Source: Ischnura elegans
Lineage: Eukaryota > Arthropoda > Insecta > Odonata > Coenagrionidae
Direction: 5' to 3'
Length of the DNA: 64,000 nucleotides
Assembly: GCF_921293095.1 (NCBI RefSeq)
Contig: NC_060259.1
Span: 74,458,120-74,522,119, forward strand
The position numbers and the translations under genes are program-made. This document shows, one piece after another, positions 22,621 through 33,900 of this stretch. Below the pieces are notes generated by a model. The model made no database searches. It was given only the letters and a program-made list of their open reading frames with translations, and was not told the origin of the DNA. Each line of letters begins with the position of its first letter. Position 1 is the first letter of the stretch.

Positions 22621-22762
22621 TTTAAATTAGTCTTCCTAAAAGTTTGGGGAGCCATAAAATATGCTGCTACCACATGCATCAATGTGTCCGTGAAGTTAAA
22701 GGTGGATACTAACGAAGCCTATACCATTTACTAACCTGTATTGGTTCTCTTGGCTAATAAAA

Positions 22763-22783
22763 CTATTATTATTATTATTATTA
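22763..22783. repeat. (ATT)n microsatellite
   Basis: About seven ATT units follow GGCTAATAAAAC. A simple-repeat tail after such a string can mark the 3' end of a retroelement, but no body was recognised upstream. Confidence 0.6.
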
Positions 22784-24129
22784 CTGTCGTGTAATTGTTG
22801 TGAGGGGTGGGTAGAGAGGAGTAATGGGACTCCTTGTGAGATCATCCTGTCCACCTGCACTATCATCCCTCCCTTTTGCATCCTCTGCTTGGTAGCAATT
22901 TGCCCTTTGGATCCCTATATTTCTTATAAATACAGGGCATCCGAATGATGGGACTCAGTCCTCTTCCTGACCTATACCTCGCCGTTCAACACCTTCATAA
23001 GACCCATCCCTCCAACGCCGGTCTGCACCCTCACAAGGCCTGCACCAACCAAACTCCCCACGCCGGTCTGCACCCTCTTTCTCCTATCCCCTGCGACTCT
23101 CACCATGCTCCGAACATCTTATTGCAATGCAAGTACAATAAATGTCAGCTAATAAATAAGTTACTTTTCTTCTTCCCTTAATGTCACAACGACATCTTTA
23201 TTGGCCATTGTTGCAGGTATCAAGAAAGTTTACGTGAAAGAGTTTCCGTTTTTTTATTTTCAAGCACTACTATGTAAGAAGTTTTCAGGACTTAAGGTCA
23301 ATAGTAATTTTAAGATATTATGTTACAACAAGGGAATAGCTTCAATGATCATCTTTACGTAGAAGATTGCAGTAATACATATGGATGTAACTTATTGAGG
23401 AAGAAAAAGGAACCATGTTGCAAAAGAGGGGAAAGTAAGACTGTTAATCGTCGTCTAGTATCCTTCTGAGATAGACTCATGTGCTCCCTACTGGTAGGCG
23501 TCATGCAGTCAAAGCTTAGTTAGCTAATTATAATACCATGATACTCCTAAAATTAAGTCAGTACAAGGATAAATGACCAGTGGAAAATTGGACTGATATA
23601 AATGGAAGAAACAATGATCGATGACATTAATGATGGAAGAAAAGTGAGAAGTTACTTAAGAAGCACAAATGTTATTTTCGATGAGTTCATTTGTTTCTTA
23701 TGTCCCTAACTATGCGGTCAGCTGCTGTAGTGGATTTTTGGGAGACATAACTCCTGATGTGATCCTGAAAGTGAAAAATGTATATCTATATTATTAATAA
23801 TATAAATCTTAGTATGCAATATTGCTGGAAGTTTCCACTCCCATTTACTTTCTCCTTTCTGTTATTTGATCCCGTTGCCAGATAGGCTGCACCACTTTTA
23901 CCTTGAATATTTGGTAATTCCCTCTATCTTCTAGACTTCTATTCCCTCTTCTCAGCCTAAATACATTCCCAGTTAGCTTACTTTCCGTGGAACCCTGTAA
24001 TTTAATCTTTGATGTGAATTTATCAATTCTTTCTTGGCACCCTTTTTGGGGATTGATTTGGCTGTTTATTTATGACATCTTAGTGATGGTAAAAATGCTA
24101 ATAATGTGTTCTGATAGTATTTTGTTGCC
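22784..24129. other. Spacer downstream of BORCS6
   Basis: No gene was recognised. The string GCCGGTCTGCACCCTC occurs twice about 46 bases apart (near 23019 and 23065) in a C-rich block that ends before an AATAAATAAG string. This may be the tail of an old repeat. Confidence 0.35.
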
Positions 24130-24274
24130 GTTGGAAATATTCCAGGCATGAAAGATTCCCACAAGTTGGAGCTCTGTGTAGCTGATGTCAGAGGAGCTGG
24201 TGCTGCTCTAGGAAGACATGTTACTGTTTCGCTGGACTTTGATAAAAGTATGCTATCCAAGTGATGTTGGTAAC
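24130..24274 (+). repeat. 145-bp duplication, copy 1, with a short protein-like frame
   Basis: This block recurs at 25485-25629 with one substitution seen. In the plus strand it holds an open stretch containing GMKDSHKLELCVAD, then VRGAGAALGRHVTVSLDFDK, ending soon after. An AG at the CATTCCAG-like string before GCATG and a GTATGC after the GATAAAA string could act as splice borders. I do not recognise the protein family. Confidence 0.6.
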
Positions 24275-24956
24275 CAAGTGAAATGTTGTCCTGAAGAAAA
24301 CGTTTTAATAATCTGTATATTGTACTGTATATATTTTTTTGTTTATGGGGATTTGGAGGTTCGTAGTCAGTTTTCCCTGACATATCTGTGCCCCTATTGG
24401 TCACCTATTCACTTAGGAATTATTTTTATTGCCTGTGAGGTGGGCATATATTTAATGCTGATATCCTGTGAACAGCCATCTTACAGCTGTATGTCCATGT
24501 TGAGGCACACAGGTATCCAGTGAGGATATTCTGTCATAAAGTCGTATTTGTTAGTATATTTCCAAAGGGGGCACTATTTCCTTGCAGGGAAATGAAATGT
24601 ATAGTCTTCTTACTCCAGAAAAGATTTGACATTGGAGCTCTTTGAAAACTCCAACAAGATCTGCTGCAACTAATCCGAATGATTTAAGATACCAACCCCC
24701 AAAGAGGACCTGCCTTCCATCATAATGGCTATCATACATGAAAGAAAACTTTCCACTCGTTCTAAATTGGCTTGTTCACCAATTCTTATGTATATTCTAT
24801 TGTTTTAAGGGTGAAATATAAATGAACCTGCAATTTGATGTGTATTTGATCCATTGCCTAATTCTTAAGCTATTTGCAGTGAAAAAATGACAGGACTAAG
24901 TCATGTAGCAGATATGTTGATGATATCATGCGTTCCTGCCTAGTGGGCCACCACTT

Positions 24957-25250
24957 CCCGGATCCCCCGATTTCCAGTCAAGTGCTTTAGCCAGTTAAGC
25001 TACCGAGGTGTCATTCTTCCCTGTGGATATTTGTGGACTCTAGTCAAGAGCGAACACCTCTTTGTGTTCTATGTATGGGCCTGCTCTCCGGCTGTGGCGC
25101 TGTGCGCACGATTTGGACTGCTTGTGGTATCATATGCTCAGCAGTCTAGCAACACCTTGTCTGGTAGTGTTCACAAATATCCACAGGGAAGAATGACGCC
25201 TCGGAAGCTTAACTGGCTAAAGCACTCGACCGAAAATCGGGGGATCCGGG
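24957..25250. repeat. Fold-back pair of tRNA-like SINE heads
   Basis: Two arms of about 78 bp (24957-25034 and 25172-25250) are inverted copies with few differences, separated by about 137 bp. The right arm reads on into a tRNA-like structure: CTCGA / CCGAAAA / TCGGG gives a five-pair anticodon stem with a GAA triplet in Phe position. A perfect B box, GGTTCGAATCC, lies at 25249-25259. The left arm lacks an intact B box. A matching acceptor stem is not evident, so it is read as SINE or pseudo-tRNA rather than a working tRNA gene. Confidence 0.55.
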
Positions 25251-25484
25251 TTCGAATCCCGGTCAAGGTGCACGATTTTTTCTCTGTGGATCTTTTGCGG
25301 TTGTGCATTGCGGGTGACTCCCGTAAAAGTTATCACTGCGGCTAGTCCCGGTATACTTTAAACTGTTCACTGTTGTTGTTTACAATCTTGTGAGTCATTC
25401 TTTCCTTCGAGGAGTGGTTCTCCCTGGACGATTTAATGAACCTGAACTCTCATGAGTCAACGACTGATAAAAAGTGGGCAACCT

Positions 25485-25629
25485 GTTGGAAATATTCCAG
25501 GCATGAAAGATTCCCACAAGTTGGAGCTCTGTGTAGCTGATATCAGAGGAGCTGGTGCTGCTCTAGGAAGACATGTTACTGTTTCGCTGGACTTTGATAA
25601 AAGTATGCTATCCAAGTGATGTTGGTAAC
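25485..25629 (+). repeat. 145-bp duplication, copy 2
   Basis: Near-identical to 24130-24274. The one difference seen turns a GTC codon into ATC (Val to Ile) in the short frame. It is bracketed by direct copies of a 22-base string beginning GACTGATAAAAAGTGG (25462-25483 and 25635-25656), which copy 1 lacks. Confidence 0.65.
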
Positions 25630-25678
25630 TGTGTGACTGATAAAAAGTGGGCAACCACTTTTTATCAGTCACACAGTT
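25627..25678. repeat. Perfect 24-bp hairpin with GCAA loop
   Basis: The arms 25627-25650 and 25655-25678 are exact reverse complements (AACTGTGTGACTG...AAGTGG), with a four-base GCAA loop. The left arm overlaps the right-hand direct repeat next to duplication copy 2. Confidence 0.85.
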
Positions 25679-28479
25679 TTTTATGAAAACTTGTGAGATA
25701 ATGGCTGAGTGAGGAAGTTTTTTTTTTCACTGTAACTTATCTTTCCTCTCCATCTACCGAATCCTAATTTGAATTGTGATTCCCAGTATGAGTGCAAGAA
25801 CCCTTTGTCTATTATAACAGCCTCGCCCTTCCTAAATCATTTGATCAATTCTTAGTGGCAGAATCACTCTGCCAAAGTCATCATTTATGCCTGGAAAGTA
25901 TTTCTCATCAATCAAGCAGGCATGGAGCATTATTTCTCTATGAAATTGTGACTAAGTTACCAAATGTCTGGGGAAGCTTGGATATCTTGCTGCATGTCTT
26001 AAATTTATGTACTCATCATGAACTGCAGAAGCTTCAATGATGAATTATTGCCGAAGTGATGAAAGTCTATATCAAATAAACCCATCCGATTTCAATAAGT
26101 GGTATAAGTGCATGTTTGATCCTAGTCTCACCCTGGCAGGCCAATTGCAGGTGAATTCTTCAGACCTGTCACTACCACTTCCTTTTTGGTCATATTTACA
26201 TTATTGACTTCCCTTTTTCTTTGAATGGTTCTCTTCCCTCCTAATGGCACTCTTTTACTAGGAATAATTGTCTGAAAAGTTCTTTGAAAATGTTACATTT
26301 TGCCCTTCCTGTGCTATTTATTGTCCCTTATGTGCCTAATATCTCCAATAAGTAATGAGAGATGGACTAATAATCAAAGATGAAAAATCTCTCGCCATAT
26401 TCCTTCCGACCCATTTCCCTCTTCCCATCCTACTTGCTTACTGGAAATGTATTTACAATATGCCTGTCAGGCAGTCGAATTTATTTTGTCCCTGAAGCAT
26501 AAAACAGATTGGCAAAGTTGTTCTGTATGTGTACTTATGATTTTTAAGGGAACAAAATAAAATCTTATATAACATAACACATCCATTTCGTGCAGCATCT
26601 TTTTGTATTTGAGAATGAAATAACCTGAAGCCATGGTAAAAATGTAATTGATGTGGAAAGATGAAGAACTAAATACATAATTGCTCTATAATTGCTTGGT
26701 TATGTGTGTTTCCACTATCCGGTGTCTTCTTAAAGTTTATTTTTCATAATGGTATCTTCCTCTTGAATGCAGAATCTCAGCTTAAGTCTGTCAAATTTTT
26801 AATCGCAGTTGTTGATCACTAATGCTTAGGTATAGTTATTGGCTTAATAGGCATTACTGTTGGGATTTTAAGAAATATTCTGTCGTCTTTTTCGCAGAAA
26901 ACTCTCCACATTTTCAGTAAGCCTCCCAACGTTGTAGATAACAACAGTTTTTTCTTCAAGGAAGGAAAACATGTTTTTAATTGCACTTGATATTATACTT
27001 TTTCATCATGATCTCCTGAGTGCAAGACTTGTTTGAGTTGGTTGATATCCATCGGCAAGAATAGAAATATGGGGTAAAGCATAAAGAATTTGTCTAAAAA
27101 TCTGGTAGGAATTGGGATTTTGCTAAATTTGTTTGGTGAGGTTATTGAAACTAAAATAAATTCTGAAGCAGGGAAAAATCTACCTCAAGCTGGTGTAGCC
27201 ATAACAAAATGAGCTTTGAAAGTAATAAATATTTGATTATCAGATTAAGATAGTTGGAGGGCACAAAATTTTTGTGGCAAAATTCCCTTCTTTGGCTCTT
27301 ATCCAAACCTCTACTTGGTATATTAAACCAGGAAACTTTCTCTTGAAAAGAAGGTATCAGGATTTTCCCATCATTTATTGCCACCATCTTATTTTTCATC
27401 AGCTAATGCACAAATAAAAATGTACAATACGGAAAATTTATCTCTATTTGAATGCGCAAATAATAAATGAGAAAGCATATGCCAATTAAAATTAAATTTA
27501 TTACAATAATATACATCTCCAAGAATTTGGAATGCCTATATTTTATCATATGCTGAAGGATAATTCCGACAGAGCATTGACCAAAGCCATTCATTCGGTG
27601 CACTACTTACAACAGTAAAGCAGAAACTTCAAGAATAAAAAAAACACTTTGAATACCATCTCAATAACCAATTCATGTCCTTGGTAGTCTTCAGTACAAA
27701 ATTAAATTTAAACAATCCACCTAGCACTGCCTTCATTATAAACGGGCTGAGTGAGAACACTCATATTTCAAAATATTTGGGTATATCTTAGGCATAGATA
27801 AACACTGCCTTGTATGAAGAGAAATTATCTGCTTTTCTTCATCCATCACAAAGACCCATGAGAGAGAATATAAGTAAAATATTTAAAAGATAAGATGAAA
27901 AGGGAAGAGGGTGGAATGTAGTTCTGCAGTCAAATCAGTACGTGGATTGTCATGCTTAACTAAAACTAAATCTCAATTCATCAAAATGCTTCATCGAAGC
28001 TACATTCATTAGAAAGCAAATTAGAATTATGTGATAACAAAAATTTCAAATGGGTCACACACAAATGATCATTTCAGGTCAAGAAAATTGCAGAAGGAAA
28101 TAATATTCCAGGAATACGACATTGTCAAAACTTGCCCCCAGAGCAGAAAATTTTGTTCAACAAATATGGTCTCTGTATTGGAAACTGGATAGATAATATG
28201 TGGTGCATAATATTTTTCATGGTTAATAAATTTGAATATGATACTTAGATTGTTTCTCTTAAACATATCCAAATTCTTAGAAGACTACTGGATGTAAGGT
28301 AATAAATACATAAAAGAAAAACAAGGACAACAGAAAAAATATCAATTAGAAAGTATCTAGCAAATGCTATATGAGCATACATTCATCTGGGGCAGAAAAG
28401 ACCCGTAGGTCAAAATTCGAACTTGAATGACAACATCAAAATCATATAAGTACACTGACATAATGCAAACTTTTTAACG
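25679..28479. other. Spacer between BORCS6 and PEX10 3' ends
   Basis: AT-rich DNA without a recognised gene or bounded repeat. Short frames such as plus 25792-26040 and minus 27151-27399 have no recognised domain and no splice support. Confidence 0.4.
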
Positions 28480-30860
28480 ATGTGGATTCCAGTTGATCAC
28501 ACATTATGACTCATATGCAACATGCACAGGCGAACCTGAGGATACCAATTAATATAAATAGAGACAATAAAGTTGTATTACTAATAAAACTAAGATGAAA
28601 TTTCATTACAAACTAATACTAAAAAAACCCGTTCTCCCATGGGTGGAAAAAACAGTTGATAACAAGTAACGCAATATAGTCTTAAATCCATCAGAGCTCG
28701 ATGCTCCTCAATTTTTAAAAGGAATATACCCCAATATTGTAACAAAATATCTCAAGGACACCTTGATAACAAAAATGTACCCAAATGGGCAAATACAAGG
28801 CCAATCTGAGGCCAAGAGCAACATTCGATTAAAAATAAATTTTGAACCAATCACAAAATGAAATAAAGACGCCCAAACATCACAAAAAAAAAACTCACAC
28901 GAAGTGAGAAAATGCTCCTCTCAGGCTGTAAGTGTGAGTTAATTTCAGTTACTCTCTCACATAAAGTGGCCATAAATTCATTCATTTCCGTTCACAAAAG
29001 CCAGTTGATTAAAATAAGGACTTAATTGCAACATCATAAAATAAGGACACCAGTTTTGTACATATAAAGGATTGAAATACTACAAAATAAAATCAGGATT
29101 ATAGTCGATAAATGATTATTTAACATAAGTATCACGCACCCTTGTGAGGCCATACACAACAAAATTATCCATTAATGATGGTGTACATGATAAAAAAAAT
29201 TAATTAGGATTGCTCATTGGTTGGTTGAAATGAATTCATGCAATGTGGTAATAATCTCCTCTAATGGTGAAGGTGCCAGTTAACTATTAACAAAAGGTTG
29301 ACATATAATATAGGACACAAGGTTGCCTATTGATAAAAAATACAGTTAAATTACATCAAACATTTTAACATGACCATGAGACTGGTAATTGATCAAAAAC
29401 AATCTCTTAAATGAAGTGGATGTTCTCTTCTATGCACTGCAACCAGTTAATCACAAATTTTCTTTTTCGTTGGGTAAAGAATTGTTCTTCTTAAGGTTGA
29501 CTGTGCAGTTGATTAGAAATAGATATTTAAACAACAACAGAATGGAAGAATGCTAAATGATTAAAAATAACTCGTCAAAGAAGGCTAAATGCCTCTCCTG
29601 GTGATGACCGTTAATGTCTTGCAAACACTTGGGGTGGGCATATTTCCATCTGACACCCAGGCTACAAATTGAATACATATAGTAAATTAGGTGGCAAAAA
29701 AATAAACGTACAAGTTATTTACCTTATTTATCTGAATATAGTACCCCCTTTTTTCCAAAAATGCCCATAATAAAAGTAAAGGGGGGACTATATTCAAATG
29801 CATTTTTTATATTTTTCCGGAAACTGAAGCCTCAGAATTAGGGGGGGACTATATTCAGAGAAATATGGTACGTACTGATGAATTAGAGCAGGGTGGATGC
29901 ATGCTTATCAAAGGCAAATGCAAATGAAGACTCAAAAGGACTTACAACAAGGAAACATAGGATTGTATTTGATTGAACAATTTCATTTATGGAGCAAATA
30001 TGCTTCCTCTTAATATCAGTTACTCATGACTTAAAATGTACATGGGGTGAAAAAAACTCCTCTGAGGGTAATGGTCCACATTGGTTAACAATTAATCATT
30101 TGAAAAGGGTAAATGGTCCCCTGAGACTTAACCACCAATTAATTTCAGGTAAACACTCATGCAAGTTGGGAAAAATTTCCATCTTAGACCCAGGATGCCA
30201 GCTCAATGGGTATAACAACTTAGGAGACAGCAAAATAAAACTGGAATGCTACTCCTTTATAAATCAACTCAAAGAATGAGGGAAATATCTCATCAAAGGC
30301 TCGTGATCCCACTCAATTAATATTGGATACTTAAATGCCAACAGGATTTATAATAAAGACACGAGGCTTGTAATAGATCAATAAAAAGACATCCACTATA
30401 ATGTAATACTCCTATGAGGAGAACTTCTCCTCTCCTCAGGTGGATGGATCCAATTCAATAAAAATAAAGATTTTTAACAGCTTTAAATAAAGATAAACAG
30501 CACAATAAATTAGAATAGAAGATGAAAACTATAATTTACATGTGGTGGACATACCCCCCAGGGGTAGGTGGTTCCGATTGATTAGCAATAAGGATTCAGA
30601 TTTTAACCAAATACGATGAGAATGCAAGTTGATTGAAAATAACTCATCTGATGAGGGTAAAAAAAGGCTCTCCAAGGCTTTGACACAAATTGATCATAAA
30701 TTTATAATGAAGTGAGTTGGGCATTTGCTTCCCTGAAGCCTGCGTTGCCAGTTGATTAGAAATAAATATTTAAATTTCAACAAAACAAAGTGTAAATGTG
30801 GAATAATTTAAATTAAGTAGATGTCAGTTAATTATATGCTAACACGCCCATGAGTGGGCA
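28480..30860. repeat. Highly degenerate dispersed or tandem repeat array
   Basis: A core like CCAGTTGATTARAAATAAGG recurs with decay at about 28489, 28651, 29001, 29275, 29442, 29506, 30572, 30627 and 30748, with weaker forms between. It is often preceded by a CTCCTCTNAGG-type block (28912, 29252, 30056, 30424) and followed by TTTAAATNNCAACA. Spacing varies from about 50 to 250 bases. This fits an old tandem repeat with units of roughly 100 bp or more that has since eroded. It lies just past the PEX10 stop codon. Confidence 0.45.
29727..29863. mobile_element. MITE with CTGAATATAGTCCCCC-type ends
   Basis: The left end TTTATCTGAATATAGTACCC and the inverted right end TTTCTCTGAATATAGTCCCC match closely. 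A third related string, GGGGGGACTATATTC, lies inside at 29781-29795. The element is about 137 bp and interrupts the degenerate array. Confidence 0.5.
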
Positions 30861-30967
30861 CTTAATCCTCTAAATAAAAACAAAACCTCACTAACTTGAG
30901 CTAAACTAATCATAACAAACAAACTTAACAACCAAGGCTAAAGAGATGGATTCCACTTTCAAATTAC

Positions 30968-33900
30968 TTATGCATATCTATCGTAATTCATTAAAAAAGT
31001 AATTCTTGAAGGAATTAAATTACTTTTGCACATTGGGCAATCCTTTCTGATTTGTAGCCATTTCATTATACAGGTCCAACAAAACAAATGACCACATGGG
31101 GTAATTGATGTGTTTTTCCTTCCACCTAGGCAGAGTTTGCACGTATTTCGACTCAACGCATGCTTTCTTGCAACAGTAACTTCTGGAAGAGAGACACTAG
31201 GTTTAGAAGCCAGTTGAGATGGAAATGTATGGATAAATGATACAATTAAATTGGCAAACGTAACCCCTGCCAGGATCTTGAATCCATAGAGAGAAGCCTC
31301 ATCTTTCAGCCAACTCTGAACGAGAGCCTGCGGAATAAAAGAAAAGTTACAAATTCAGTATATACTTACACAGTAGTTCAAATAATTTTGAAACACTATT
31401 ACCGTGCCACTATTTTATTGCCTGAGGATAATATCAGAGGATGAGGACTGTCTTAACAGTGGATTATTAGATTTAGATTTCATTTAAAACATCTTTGCGA
31501 CTGTGAGGCAGGCCAAAGTTTTTTTGGGGGAGGTTTGGGTGGAAGGCACATGACGACTACCTGAAAACCAACCAAAATGTGAAGGCCTGGTTAGGGGGTG
31601 TGGCGGCGCTGAATGCAGACGACACGGCGCCAAACGAGAATCAATTGTTCTGTGAGTTCTTCCAGCGGCCACGAGAGGATGCTCGGGCCGCCCGGGGGAG
31701 AGAAGAGAGCGCCAGTACGACTCCGACCACCGACACGAACAGTTCTCCCTTGTGAATAGTACCTTGTGATCGTGATCATTACATGTAACCGTGATAGAGA
31801 ATAAATACGTCCAATCGGATAATTCACGACCAACACGCTGAGTATCATTTGTAGCGTGCGACCTACAGGGGGCATCCATTAATTACATGAGACATTAAGG
31901 GGGGGAGGGGTCAAGCCAATTCTCACCCAATCTCAAGTGGGGTCCTGGCAAGTATCACGTAATTTTTATTCCACAAGAAACAGCATGAAATTGCAATCAC
32001 AGTAATCTTAAATACAAGTCTTAACTAATCTTAAATAAAAATAATTTTAAAAATTGTGTTTAATTAATAAACCCAACTCTGTGAAGCATAGATTAACATA
32101 TTTACAGTGTAAATACACATTTTGAACAATCTCACTTGAGATAGAGGGAAGGGGTATAGTCCAGGAAATGAACCACTTCGGCTTGCAATTTTTTCAAACT
32201 AGATGGATTTACTTGAAATTTTGACAGTGGGTAGGGAATAGACCAAGGATGAAAATCTATAACATGGTGACGAGCACTTTTACCCTGGGGTGGTTTCCAC
32301 CCCATCTCGAGGGTGGAAATTTTTTATTAAATTTTGACCATAGGAATCAATGGAAAAACTAATTATAAGCAGAAAATGTTCTTCGCATTTTTTTGTAAAA
32401 TTAATATTGTTCGAGTTATTTGCAATTGAAAATAACAGTTTTTCGCAGAAAAAAATTGTTTTTTATTGGTTTTTCGCAAATAACTGGTAAATATGCATTT
32501 ATCAAAAAAACTATAGATTAAAAAAATTGTGGCTTATAAAACAACAAAGAACATTCTTTTTTATGTTTCCTTGGAAACCAGTAGGAATTGAAATACGGCT
32601 TGTTAATTACTAGCTTTTTTTTATTAAATGCCATATTTTAGGTATTCAATGTCAAATAGCAGGAAAACTATACATTTTTTGGGAAAAGTAAAAAAAATAG
32701 TTTTAATTTGCTTCACAAACTTTCTTTAGAAACATAAAAGTAAGTCAGTCACAAAGTCAGTTCTAAAAATATCAGTGAAAACAGTAACAGCATTACCAAC
32801 CTAACTAAAATTGATTGTATTCCTGTTGCAGGTCTCTTTATTCAGATACTATAAATCAATCATAAAATTTTAATCAATATACAATCATTAAGTTTGAAAA
32901 AATTGGATCTGATAGTGAAAAACGATTTCCTACAATTTCGTAAAAAAATGTTTTTTTTTTCAAAACAACTCCAAAGATACTGGAAATACGAAAAATTTCT
33001 AGATTAACAAATTGCAGCTACTTACTACAATTTTAATATATTTTTATTTATTTTAATTTCCTGTACAATAAATATTATGTGAGATATGGCTGTTAAAAAT
33101 CTCTATTCACAAGCAAGCATTACCTTATTTGAGCACTTTAAATTCGCCCTCTAACAAAACTAAGGAATTAAATCGAATTAATTTTACATAGCCTCTTAGC
33201 CCTAAAAAAACATACAAAATAATTTTTAAATAAACTTTATATCATGAAAAACCAAGGAACTATGCTTGGAAAACCAATCAACTTTTTATTGGAAAATTTT
33301 AAGAAGCAGAATTCAGAGCATCATAATCCACATTACCGCTATATACTTTGTGTGCTACATATTCGGCACTGACGTATACACTCAAATTTACACTAAAATA
33401 AACACACATACCCATAATATGTCTATAAATACATATGCATATGTGTATGTATGCCCTGGCACCTGTGTGTGCATGTGTGTTGCGGAAAGACAGGACGCCA
33501 TACAGTATTTGTTATATCGTGTTATATGCAATGTGTTCATAAATATCCATTAAGCTGTATTCTATCCAGTCTCACATAAATACTTCTCTAATCAAAATCC
33601 AATGAGTCAACTAAAATATTAGCAGTGGGATGAAGACAGACATCCATTTGAACTTAATACAGTATTAAAATATAGCGCAAGTCAACTGGAGCCCATAACA
33701 AAATAAAATACACACGTCCGATACATCGGACGCTATTTCTTTAATGGGTTAACCCCCAATAATACTCTGAAATTATGTTCCAAAGCTTATAACAATCATT
33801 ATTCAACTAATCAAAACTAAATTTTACCCATATAAAACTTTCAAATGTAGTTTTTAAACTTTTGGCATTTAGGGGTAGATTTCACCCCTAAAAAAAATAA

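Noticed and set aside
24551-24739. Minus-strand 62-codon frame (MYDSHYDGRQVLFGGWYL...)
   Set aside because: Reads like protein but has no family I recognise and no clear splice borders; not enough to call a gene.
25185-25275. Working tRNA-Phe gene
   Set aside because: B box and anticodon arm are good, but no matching acceptor stem is evident and the block is part of a fold-back repeat.
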